64,000 nt of DNA from the NCBI GenBank assembly GCA_020086605.1, contig JACBWW010000016.1:10729088-10793087 (forward strand). Reading direction: 5' to 3'. The stretch is from Lanius collurio. Taxonomy: Eukaryota; Chordata; Aves; Passeriformes; Laniidae. Each line of letters begins with the position of its first letter. The stretch's first letter is position 1. This document shows positions 24,346 through 35,672 of this stretch, in pieces. Under the pieces are notes generated by a model. It had not been told where the DNA came from, made no database searches, and saw only the letters and a program-made list of their open reading frames with translations. The position numbers were made by a program, and so were the translations under genes.

Positions 24346-24389
24346 TAATGATTGGTTAAAAAGTTGGGGAGAGAGCTCTGTCTAAATCC

Positions 24390-24600
24390 AGGGCTGTTTT
24401 ATCCTTGTATCAGCATTTAATTCCATTTGCATATAAGCCTATTTCTCTTCTCTAAATTTAATTTGTTAGAGCTTGGCCCTCAGCATCAACAGCAACAACG
24501 AAGTAATTGCATGCACTATTGGGCAATGGTGCCAATACAGCATGTGCTATAAAACTGTCTCATGCAAATTTATAAAATGTAGGCATTAGTGGCACTCTGC
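24390..24600. promoter_or_regulatory. Candidate regulatory block with two octamers
   Basis: A perfect octamer ATTTGCAT at 24425-24432 and one in the opposite orientation, ATGCAAAT at 24562-24569, flank sequence containing AATTTAATTTG and AAGTAATTGCATG. Some CpG is retained (ACAACGAAG). No repeat was recognised. It resembles neural or developmental enhancers, but that is untested. Confidence 0.28.
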
Positions 24601-27529
24601 CTGGTAACAGGTATCTGGATATCAGAAAAAAACCCCAACCTTGAGCTCCATGGACGTTTAACATCTAATAATACACATAAGAAGAAGCCTTTTTTTTTAA
24701 TATCAGCTATTAGCTGTGGCCATTTCACCAAAGGAACTAAGATATCCATGTCTTGTATGACCAGTAGGAACATTCTAGAGTTTCACTGCGATGAGATAAA
24801 ACTGGCTGAGGTTTAGTTCTCAGGCTACATTAGATATCATCTGTGACTTTGCACAAGGTACTTTTGCGGTGTGACTTAGCAAGCTTGTTTAATTTGGGGA
24901 GGAGTGGTTGGCGTTGTCACAATATACCTTGTTTGTTTAGCTGCTACCCTCCACTGCAGCACTGTGTTCTCATATCTCCTAGCCTCCAAACACAGAGCCT
25001 GATCTTCACTGAGACCTTTCACCTGGCCGTTTTTGAATAAAAAGACTCTTCTTGTTGAACTTAACCTGATCAGCAGTCATTCCAATTCAGCTGTTCTTCC
25101 AAAGGTCGTGCTACCCGCCTTAAGCAGATAGAATCCTTTATTCTCCTTTTCCCTATCCTAAATATTTGATTGCATCCAAAGGGGAAACACTCAAATTGTA
25201 ACATTTTGTAGGATTTGAGTTTTTCTTTCTGCTTTAAGCCCAGGCTTTTTCATCATGCATTGTGATGCATTAAAACTAATCATGGTCATAGTTTTTTATG
25301 TCTTGTCAATTTTGCACAACTTCATCATCTGTTGAGAAGAGGTCACTTCAGTTTCACCATTTGTAGAAAGAAGATACTGATGCCGAGGGGTAAATATATT
25401 GACTTGGGGCACTGTGCAGTTTTATGCAAATAACAAAACCTGGAAGAGAAGCTAGGTTTTCTGAATTAGGGCTGCATGGTGTGGGACTGTCTGTGCTATA
25501 CTTACTCACAGAGGGTGGAAAATAAACACACATCTTCCCACTTTCTGATTTCTGTGTTTAGATAAATCATGTTATTTCCTAATGTATCAGATCTTTTTAA
25601 TACACACTGTTCCTCATGTGGACAGGAAAGCACACTATTACCTCTGTGACTTGCTCCCATTACCTCTTGATGCACTTGCAGCCTATCCTCAGTAGGATTA
25701 GAAGGCACTCAGGACCTTTCAGGAGGCACTTACCACTTTACAGGATTATTATAAGCCTGCCTTTGATGTTTTTGTGATCATACCCATCTGTCATAATAGA
25801 ACATGGTGAAGTAGACTTTATTTTTATTTAATGTTCTAATTACGATTAAAAGGTTGAATATAAAATATATTTTTTCAATTTGCCTGCTTTTCTTTAAAAA
25901 ATCAATGAGGATATGTTGTTTTTCAATACATACGCTAACATTTGAAAAGTAAAAAAACCCCGTGGTTAGAATCAGCAAATAAAGATGTGGTTTCACCTGA
26001 TTTTAAGGTTTAACAATTGTACTCCATGTCACGCTCCTTCCTCTTTTCCCATCTATATATTCATTACAAATGTCAGATAAGGCTAATCCTTCATGTGACA
26101 TTACTACAGATGGTTACATTGGGGACTTAAACCAGATGCTGATCATCTGGATAATCTGGATAAAAGCTAGTAACCTAAAACAAATCCATTTTGTGTATTA
26201 CTCGTGCTAACAGTTAAGATATATATAAAATCTTTATTACCATTTAATGCTTTACATAACTCCTTTGCTTTCCTCTTTTTATACTTTCAAAGTTTTTATT
26301 TTAGAGAAGATTTTTCTTCATCTCCCACTGTCCTTCTACTTCAGCTAAATCATGCATGTATGTATGTAGTAAGATTTAGGGAGAGAAACTTTCTAGATAA
26401 GAATAAATACTACATTTATCTTTTTTTTAAAAAAAATCCCATTGGATTGAAAATTGGTATTGGAAAGTAACTTTAATTTACTTTCATAAAAAGAGGTTTA
26501 ATGAAAATATAAGCAGTAAAAAAGTTACTCCCTTCTGTACATTTGAAGAGTCTTTGAAATTCAGTGATTAGGATGGAAGCTGATAGGGATGTGTTTCACT
26601 GAGTGGCCCAGAACTCTGACTAGACTTGAGTATGACTAGACATGACTAGACTAGACTTTCTGTCTATTTAAGAATAGAAATATCATATCTTAGATGGGAT
26701 TTACTCTGAATTTTATGTGTATATTTATGCTTTCTTTTAGTAATGAAGTTTGTATTCTGAACCAAGGTATTTGTAAAGACTTGTTAGTCTAGGGAGAACT
26801 CTTGTGTGTGTGTGTTAAGCAGCTATTTATTTACATGGGAAATTCTGTGACATAAAAATACTGGATCTTTCCTTGCCCACCTATGACTATCACTGAATGC
26901 TGCCTATGGCTAGAGGAACTGGAGAGGAAGATACTAGGTTACTGCTTGTAGTTTAGTATAAAGCTCTTTTGGGCTCTTTCAGCTGTATTATTTTTTATTT
27001 ATTAGTAGGTTTTGCTTCTAAGCTGGTCACTAGTCTGGAAGTACAGAAAAGTAAGTTTACCAAGAACCTGAGCTATGCAATTATTGTGTAGCTTTTCATC
27101 TGTTGCCTAGGACACTTGGGATTTAGATTAGGGTAAGCAACTTGAGCAGGTCTCCATACAGTAAATGATCTAGGGTCTAATCTGATCTCTGCTTAATCCA
27201 GTGAGCTATGAGGGCAGTGGTCTGGAGCATGGTTCATGGAGCATGCTTTCTGGGATTTGCTTCTAAGCTTGTTTTGCCTCTAGTGTGTACTATAGGAACA
27301 GGTAAAGGAGTCGAGGTCCCTGGTCAGCCAAAGCATGTGCAGTACTGAGGTTTGAGTACTGAGATTTAATACCACCTTCTGTTGCCAGTCAGAGCTCTCA
27401 GGTGCACAATCCTCATAGTCTTTAGCCGCATATCCAGTAGCTTGTAATGACTACCTCTCTCAGAGTTCTCACTATTTCACTGATTCTACAAGTGTATAGA
27501 TTACACCATTAACTTAAAACTAACACAGT
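24601..27529. other. AT-rich non-coding DNA, nothing recognised
   Basis: No gene was supported. Minor features are an imperfect short tandem of GACTAGA units at 26618-26660 and a short TG run near 26803-26813. Frames reach at most 88 codons. Confidence 0.55.
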
Positions 27530-27590
27530 TCTACTGAAATCAACAGAATCCAGATGACTTACACCAGTGGAAAACCTTGATCCTTTCCTT
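27530..27590. repeat. Ancient amniote repeat fragment (CR1/L3-like)
   Basis: CTACTGAAATCAACAGAATC followed by GACTTACACCAGTGGAAAACC parallels the old amniote repeat that reads like 'ccactgaagtcaatggagttacaccagtgtaaaac'. It is diverged and truncated. Recognised by eye only. Confidence 0.42.
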
Positions 27591-27754
27591 CATGTATGGA
27601 ATGATACAGCAGTGAAGTATACTGCTCACTGTGAGTCAAATAATTCTCAACAAGTTGCTGAAAATGTTTAGAAGAGTAGTCAGTCATTAGAGCATACTGA
27701 ATATGGTGCAAACCTTCTGTAAGGAGATGAGTAAAGACTTATTGTCCAGATAGT

Positions 27755-27782
27755 TTCTGTTGTTAATATTCTGTTGTTAATA
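27755..27782. repeat. 14-bp perfect tandem duplication
   Basis: Two exact copies of TTCTGTTGTTAATA sit head to tail (27755-27768 and 27769-27782). Typical of replication slippage; no function implied. Confidence 0.9.
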
Positions 27783-27789
27783 TATTGTT

Positions 27790-29989
27790 ATCAAATACCA
27801 TCATAATTGTTCATTTGATATTTATATATTTATAGTGGAAGAGAAGGTAAATACTTTGGTCTGAAAGGTTAGCCAAAGGAAGATAAATTATTGCAAAGAT
27901 GTGGAAAGGTGAAAGAGGTGAATAATTACATGAAATATTGCAAGCAAGGACCCAAACTCTTACAATTATGTGTTTTGTGGCAAATGCAGTCTTGGTGGTC
28001 TGATACGCATTACACTAAATATTATAATTAATAGTTGATAATGTTATTTTAGTGTTTGTGGCAATCAAAGAGGGAAGCAATAACAGGATCTAATTGATAG
28101 CAACATTTGACTAAGTTTTGACAATTACTTTTTAAAGTGTAAAGTTTTAGGTTGAGACTTTAAACAACAGCAGTTCCTTGATGACATATTTTAGACTCTT
28201 GCAGAAAGTATGAAAATAAAGTTATATTATTGACCATATAGATGTGGTTGGAAGACCTGTGCATGGGGCAGATATTTTGCTACCATCTGTTCCGTCTTAG
28301 AGGAAATGCCCAATTCAGCAGAGCTATTTCTTTGCATGTTGTAGGCCTGGAAATGCCATTTCAGCACTATAAAGTCTGATTCATCAAGAATAAAACGTCA
28401 CTTTCAGAGAAATGCTGTTTAGTGGAGTGTGTATGTATGGAAATTATGTCCTGGTATAGAGAGGGTCCTGGGTTGTGGGTATTTTATGATCCACATATCT
28501 CTAATTCATCTTTTGCTTTTGAAACATAACACATGTTCTAGCTGCACTGATACGGGTTCTTGCTTATTATAGTTAATGGATTATTCATCCTCTTTGTCCT
28601 TGACATAATCCTAAGTATGTGCATAAAACTCAGATCATGTTGCCTATAAAAACCAATCAGCCCAGAGTTCTTCTGCAAGGTGTTGAACATTCACCCAGAG
28701 CAGATGGTAAAGATAATGTTTAATAAAGAGTTAGAGGATTAGTTGGAACAAAAATAAGCTAAGAGAAAGGGATAATTTAATTTCATATGAAACTCCATGA
28801 CATTTCATGTATCCAAGGACTGATTAAAATTATGCCAAAAGCTGCTCTTTTTGGCCAGTTTGTCCTAATACTGACCCTGCTTATATTGTCAGCTGCTGTA
28901 TGTGCATGTGTTATTTTACCACTTTCTGAATAACTCAAAAGAAAGCTCTTCTGATTCTCTTGTGGCTGGCAGAAGTAATTCTTAATTAAATAGGAAGAAG
29001 AGAGATGATAGAAGTCTGCTAAATGTGATGAATATATTTAAGCAATTGATACCTCAGCTGAGGTTTAGAAGAAAAGTTTTATAGGTCATTTTAAACATAA
29101 ATTTTAAATGGTAATCTTTATAATGTGTGGAGTTAAGCTTTGGTTTGCCTTGAATATTTAGATGCTGAATGGAAAACAGAGGAGGGGATAGTCCATAAAT
29201 TATTTTCGGTCTTGTTTTAGGAAAATTTGTTTTTGCTATCAAAAAAGTAGTGGAGTAATAAAACTTATAGATTTTGCATATTGCATAACATTTGTAGTGG
29301 ATGTCCAGTTGTTCTTTAAAAAGGCCTAATAAAAAAAATTGAGTAAAACAAATCAGAAGCAAATATTTTACAGTTATGGTATTTCTGGATTCACGGTTGT
29401 CTGCTACAAATTTAGATTTATAAATCAGAAACTCTGACAAAGTATATCAGGTATGGGTGCTGCAGAAGCAACATAAGTAGAATTTACTTGTAAATGCAGT
29501 GTCCTTTGTTCTGAACAAAAAATTTAAAATTTTTGAAGCTCTTATCATAAATAAACTCAGGTTCTTTTAAGAAGACATTTTAGAATGGTTGGTGGGAGAC
29601 AGAAGACAACTATTTCTTTCAATGGTTGTGGAACAAGAGCAAAACAGGATCAAAATCTAAGCTATTAATTTTTTTTACTGAGACTCAGTGGTCACTGAAG
29701 CATAAAGCCACGTGTGCATCTCTGGACTCACTCCAGCTGAAGCTTAAAGCTCTGATCAGTCTTTAATGATAGAGCTCTGTTAGCTGCTTCTGTAAGGCAG
29801 GAAGACAAAAGTATTCTCAAATCAACATAATGGCTTTTGCACTTATATGCAAAAGTGTGCTAAAGCTGAAACCTTTGAAAACTTCTTGATATTTGGTGGC
29901 TTGGGTAATATCACTACCTAGTAGTTCCAGAATTCAGCTGAAATCTTCTCAAAACCTGCTCTGCATTTTCTAGCAATTTCCTGTGCTAA
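27790..29989. other. AT-rich non-coding DNA, nothing recognised
   Basis: No repeat family or gene was identified. A 128-codon minus-strand frame (29054-29440) has no recognisable domain and is likely chance. Confidence 0.5.
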
Positions 29990-30290
29990 AGGCAGTGTTT
30001 GGTTTCCCAAAATAAAGGCCCTAAAGTTGTCTTCTGCTGCAGATTATTCCTAATTTAATTTATGCTCCTGTTGCTTCTCTAATTAGTTACATTTGAAAAT
30101 GTTTCATTGGGCACTTCAAATAGCTGAGTATATTTAAAATAGTCTGGATTAACATAAAAATAGCAAGACACAGTTAAGAATGAACTGGAAATTAATGAAA
30201 CCTTAATTTTACTGCCAATGAGTGTAAATATTTTATTACAGGTTTAGCTGATTAATGGTTTTGAAACAGATTACTCTAAAACTTATTTCC
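29990..30290. promoter_or_regulatory. Candidate conserved non-coding block
   Basis: Dense homeodomain-type cores occur (CCTAATTTAATTTATG near 30049, CTAATTAG at 30079-30086, GAAATTAATGAAACCTTAATTT near 30189, GATTAATGG near 30250). The stretch has even complexity and no repeat signature. Typical enhancer texture; inference only. Confidence 0.32.
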
Positions 30291-32629
30291 AAATTTCCTT
30301 CAGTCTGCTAAATACTTGTCCGTACTTCATTGTAGCTTCATTCATTTCTTTTGAAATCACAGTGGCAAGAATAAAGCTCAAGAAGTGTGTCATCTGATAC
30401 ACAGTATCAGAATCCAATAGTGCAGCTCAGCAAGAAGAGAGGGTCATATCGCACCGCTGAGATGAGACACAGATAAGTCTAAAGCAAGTTATGGCTTTAT
30501 CTCATCTCAACCTTGAACTAGATGCCCTTTGCAAAGCCCTGCCTTCCCCCCACACCCCCATGTTTGTAGTGCACTACAGCTTTGCTGTAACAAACTGCTA
30601 GAATTAACAAAATTGGAGCTGGGAGAAAGGCAGCCTTAAAAAGGATATTCATTCAAGGCATGTTTCTGAAAGTGTACAGCTAGAAATAAATTGATTGACT
30701 AGCTGAATTTTGAAATAGAACAAGAGATTCAGGTGTAAAAGGACTTCTGTTTAGCTCTTTATGTTAGTAGAATAATAATAGCAATGAAATGTATTGTGAA
30801 ACAAAATGTTTTTAACTTGTTCATATTTATAATTTCAATAATGTTCCCACCACAATAAACCCCAGAAATTATGATCATTGAGGAGTGGGTAGGTGTTCTA
30901 ATTCTTTCCCAGATGGTGAATGATTAATATACAAGTAATTTCTCCCAGCACTCAGAATGTTGTTCACCTTGCAAGTCCCGTCAGTTACTCGCTCTCCAGC
31001 CTGCCAATTAGTGTGTTCACATCATCCTCAGATAATGCTTTTTTTCCCCCAGATCTGTATTTTTTTGGTCTCAGCAGGGAAATGTCAGAAAACAAGCTTT
31101 GTTTTGATTTCTTCCCCTTTGTTTTTCTCAACTGCTGCCTTTTCAAAAGTTTTCAGAAATCAAATGTGTGTGACTACTTTTTTATTTCCATTTTATCTGG
31201 TTTTCTAGCCTGCATTCTCCATCTCTAATATCTCCTTTAATGGGATCTCTGTGCTTCTTTTCTCACAAGGTGAACACTTTCTTCTTTTTCCATCTGAACT
31301 ATACACTTGTACTTCATTAAGAGATTTTTGGGTTTTGGTAGCTTTGAGATAGGTGAGATCCTACCACTAAGCATACCACATTTTGGATGCATTTCTTGTG
31401 TGCGCAGTTACTGCTCTTGACTTGGATTAATGAAAAATATTTTTTTTTCCTCTAAGGCTCTTATATTCAAATGCATAATCTCTTCATTGTTAGATGCTTA
31501 TCCAAAGGAAGGTTAAAGTTATGCTTGAGTATCATGAGAAAGTAATTTTTTTTAACAGAAAACCCACAAATTATTCATTGGCCCAATGTAAGTCTCTCTG
31601 GAGCACACCCTTGTGAAGATAATAACTGTGGTGATATGGGCTTTTCTGTAGTAGTAGTTTCATTGGCAAATGTAATGTTTTGCTTCCTAGTCACATTCGT
31701 GGGTTTTAATAAACAGATATCATGCAGCTACAAGGAACTATCTAATGATAATTCACAAACCACTTTTCCCAACAGGAAAGAAAGCCAGTAGCAGCCAAAA
31801 TCACTGCTTTTCATTACAAATATTCTTAATTTTTAATTCATGTTAGGCTATGGGATCTCCAGAATAACACAATGTACTACATATGTCCAAAACTCAGAGT
31901 ACAGCTAAATTTTTTCTTCCTCTCTAACTTCCAAGGTCCTGGCTGAAGATTTAGTTTGTCTTACCAGGTCTAATGTAAGTTCATACTCAAGACAGATCTC
32001 AGCCTGTAGCTGCAGTTCTATATCCAAAAGAATAACCACAACGACTTAGTTCCTGCTGTTAGATTATTGCTGCACCTGTGACTTCTTAAATTAGCCACAG
32101 CTGGGCTAGCTGGGACCTACCAGCTGCCGGTGGGGAGCAGCAGTCTGCTCCAGGAGCTCTCCAGCTTCTCCATCACATGCTTTTGAATGGCAAAACAGCA
32201 CTGAGGCAGGAGAAGGGCAATGGCAAACTCAGGTTCTCTTTCCTTTCGTAGGAAACAACCCTTACTCAGTTTAAGATGAGTCAAAGCCATATTCTAATAC
32301 CCGCTTTCCAGATAAATGGTTAGATTTCTGCATATTGCAGAAATATAATCAACATACTCCCTTAATTTGGAAGATCTCCCAGTCACCTGGAAATAAATTA
32401 TCATTTTTCACCCCTTGTGGCTTCTATTTTCTCCAGATACGCAAAAAAAGCCAAAACCAAACCTAAACCCAAACCTGGGGCAGAAGAAGAAGTGGAAAAA
32501 TCCCATTACAAAAAGTGATTTGAAAGGACGGGTGTTTTTTTCCATCCAGTAAATAATAGTTTCTTTAAAAAAGAGCACATAACAGAAGAGTCACCCTTCT
32601 GCTATGCCCTTCCTTAGATATCCTCTTCT
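30291..32629. other. Mostly AT-rich non-coding DNA with a small GC-richer hairpin region
   Basis: No gene was seen; the longest frame is 102 codons at 30920-31228, hydrophobic and low complexity. Around 32100-32170 GC is higher, and GGAGCAG-CAGT-CTGCTCC (32134-32151) forms a perfect 7-bp stem with a 4-nt loop. An A/C-rich run of AAACC-type units lies near 32453-32478. Confidence 0.5.
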
Positions 32630-32890
32630 GGAAAACCCTATAAAAGAGGAAGGAATTATACGCTTTAAGAATGCCCTTCATTAGCATAATTAGAGAAGCA
32701 ATACTGTCTTCTGCTTTCTTCTGAGACAACACCTATTACCTGACTTGGCTTGCCTTGCCTATGCAAGTCACACTAAGACAGCTGCTACTTTGGCCAGTGA
32801 GAACATGGAGAAGCTTGCAAAGATTGGACCCCTACATTTTCTATTAACATCACGTTTTTCAACCTCCTTTCTTAAAGAAAATATAGAAAT
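32630..32890. promoter_or_regulatory. Candidate conserved non-coding block
   Basis: Contains CTTCATTAGCATAATTAGAG with TAATTA at 32687-32692, retained CpG (ATACGCTTTAAG), and a repeat-free right half ending near ATCACGTTTTTC. It looks like enhancer DNA; not verified. Confidence 0.28.
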
Positions 32891-33189
32891 TGCTTCAGGT
32901 TTTCAGTGAAGAGTGGCAAGATACAAGATACATTCCTATTCCCCAGAGATTAAATTAGTGGGTAGGAAGGGTTGTCTGATGCCTTACTTGCTTGTAATTG
33001 CCATTTAAAGAGAATGAAAGAAATACTTTGTTTTAAACAATTCTATCCCCTTTTGAATCTGGGAAGACGTGTACATATGAAAATCAAACTTATAATATTT
33101 CCAATGCATATAAATTCAAGTATAATACTTCTAATCTTTAGCAGGTAAGCATTTACTGGGGACCTAGATTAATTCTATTTCCTCAGCTG

Positions 33190-33430
33190 TGCTTTTGTTG
33201 GTATAATAGAGCTGTTTGTGAAATTAAGTGTGGTGGATTTGATTTTACTTCACGTTGACATTTCATGGCACTAAGTGTGAAAAATTACATCCTCTACAAA
33301 GCTTTCCTTGGTGGAGCTCTTGGAGACAACAATAACACCTTCATGCTAATTGGAGCCTGTGTGGTGGCTGAGTGGTTGCTTCACTGTTCTTTTTGAGTGT
33401 TTGACTCTCACCCTGTTACCATCAGATGCG
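33190..33430. promoter_or_regulatory. Candidate conserved non-coding block
   Basis: The unbroken, repeat-free stretch around ACAACAATAACACCTTCATG and CTAATTGGAGCC (33326-33358), with flanking TTCACGTTGACATTTC (33250-33265), has the texture of conserved vertebrate regulatory DNA. Composition is the only support. Confidence 0.27.
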
Positions 33431-35509
33431 AAAGACAAGACAGAAGAGTGAAAAATGTAAAAAAAGGAGAACCAACAAGGCTACATATTGGTTTTGTGTA
33501 CATTAAGTGGCATTATTTAAGCAGGTCAGTTCTTTTGCAAATCAAATGAAAATGAAGTTACTGGAGGATAGCTGGAATAGATATATCTGTCATTGCTAAT
33601 CTGGACTAGGATTTCTTTCTATTGAAGCTACAGGAAGTCATGTAAATAGGGGATAGTTTTCAGTAATTCTCAATGTTTTCAAAATGTATTATGTTCACAT
33701 ACATACATGTCTAATTGTCAAGCATGATGGAAGTTTGTAGAGACTTGTGAGTCAATAACAATGAGGCCTTGTCTTTATGTAACTCTGAGCCTTGGATTAC
33801 ATATCAAAGTAAATGAGGGCAAACTAAGAGTTAATATATGGCAAAGATACTTAAGATCAAGAGTGCAGTCTGTCTTTTAAAGAAATACTGGTCTTATTGA
33901 GGCAAAATTTGGTGATACCAACACATGGCATTGCCACAGAGAAAAGATAAATTTAGATAGAATGATTTCCCAGTTAAACAGGGACCAATAGGGAGTTTAT
34001 AATAAAACAATTTACACACACTTTGGAATATGACAATGGCAATTTTTCTTGTGCTGAAAACAAACCATTACTGATGTATGTTTGTGACCCAGCAGGAAGT
34101 TTTCTAATGCAAACGCTTTCCACATCTATCCAGTAGCAGATGTAATTTGTCCAACTTGTGTAGCAGTATATAATACCATGTATTATTACTTTTGTCATAT
34201 TTTCCTATCATGGTGAAAAATTTAGATTTGTTTGGAATCCCCCAGAAGTGACATATGTCCTTCAGCCTTGAAAATTTAGCTCTTAATTAATTAAAGGCTT
34301 AAATTCACTTGTCTGTTTTTAGGTTTCATTTAAAATATTTGTTGTGTAATCTCTGATTCTAAAAAAAAATTATCAGGTAATTTTGACATATGTAATAGCA
34401 ATTTTTCATTCACATGCACTAATGTAAATCAGTAGGGGTTCCTTTGTCAATGCAGTAAATCAAGGTGAAAGAACTGACTTCCTTTTCACAGGAAATTTTA
34501 GTTGCATTTAGAATGCTTGATACTAGAAGTATTGCTATTACTTGTGGCTTATTTTAGCTGTGTAACAGGAGAAAACGTTGTCAGTATTTCTGATCTAAAT
34601 ATGAGGTCTCAAGTTTCTGTATTCGTCAGTGTGAATACAACCAATCCCACACAAGATTGGTATGGTCGGTAGGGCTTGTGGACAGAGAATTTCTTCTAAG
34701 AGCAACCAAGTTCTCAGGTGATCTTCAGGATCACTGCAGGTCAGATGGAACTACTGGTGCTCCCAAGCATCAGGCAGAGATGTTTCTAAGACTTCCTTGC
34801 TGAATGAGATGATACTGATACAGCTGATTCTGAACTAGAGAAACAGCTGGCATTAATAACCTTGGGATCTTGAAGAGCTGCCCATCTAAAGGAATGCTTT
34901 GTTTCTGCAGTATTGGTGTGCACCATTGATTTATGGGAGAAAAGTTAGCAGAAATTAATTGTAAAGTATTAATAATGGCGCTGAAATTTCTGTGCAGGCC
35001 CAAGGGGAACACATTCTTCTGATTTCTAGGTTATATATAGCAACATCTTGATGCTATTATCATGATTACCACTTTGCAATTGGTATGTCTTAGCACAGGA
35101 ACATAACATTCCTAATGAGATATAGCAATAATTTACCTGTCACAAAACGATCTTTTCCCTCGGAAGTGACAGTGTCTTGCTGTTACAAATCCTTCCCCAT
35201 TGACTAAAGCACTAATGAATAAAAGTCTAGCATTATCATATTAGATGTTTATGCCATTTGATTAAGTGTAGAACCTGAATCAAAACTATTCATATAGTGC
35301 ATGAATCCTGGAGGTAGTTAAGGAAGTGAGGATATCTTTTCTCTTTTTTTCCTGGCACACAGAAGGCTTGAACTACTCAGGAAATAGCTGGGGTAAATGC
35401 CGAAATTTTTCAAAGGAGACTAGAAGAGTTAAGAATTGCAGTCTTAATGTGAGTTTTTGTAAGCAATTCCTTTTGGAATCTCTCAGCCATTGTTTCTGTA
35501 AGGCTCAGT
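33431..35509. other. AT-rich non-coding DNA, nothing recognised
   Basis: No gene, repeat family or RNA was recognised. Frames are at most 80 codons. Confidence 0.5.
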
Positions 35510-35672
35510 TTTGTACTCCCTCTTTAGGCTTTGAGCCCACAAATTTATGTGGGATTAATTTTGAGCAAGTGGGCCTGTGGACTTCAATAGGCACATGTGT
35601 ATACATTTTCAGAAACAGAGCTGTAGGAGAGATTCCCATTTATTTTGATGGGAGTTCTGCCTGAATGCACTT
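35510..35672. repeat. Ancient amniote repeat fragment (CR1/L3-like)
   Basis: GAGCAAGTGGGCCTGTGGACTTCAATAGGCACATGTG (35562-35598) and TTCCCATTTATTTTGATGGGAGTTCTGCCTGAATGCAC (35634-35671) match in order the layout of an old amniote repeat that reads like 'agtaggcccattgacttcaatggga...cccattgacttcaatgggagttctgcc'. This is the clearest of the ancient fragments here. A 112-codon frame over it is therefore not a gene. Confidence 0.55.

Noticed and set aside
25341..25385. MIR-like phrase CAGTTTCACCATTTGTAGAA
   Set aside because: Too short and diverged to distinguish from chance by eye.
29054..29440. 128-codon minus-strand frame
   Set aside because: No recognisable motif, and the sequence is very AT-rich; chance frame.
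32450..32480. AAACC-type repeats suggestive of interstitial telomere sequence
   Set aside because: The units do not match the vertebrate CCCTAA repeat; simple A/C-rich sequence.
35326..35664. 112-codon plus-strand frame
   Set aside because: Its second half is an ancient interspersed repeat, so it is not a gene.
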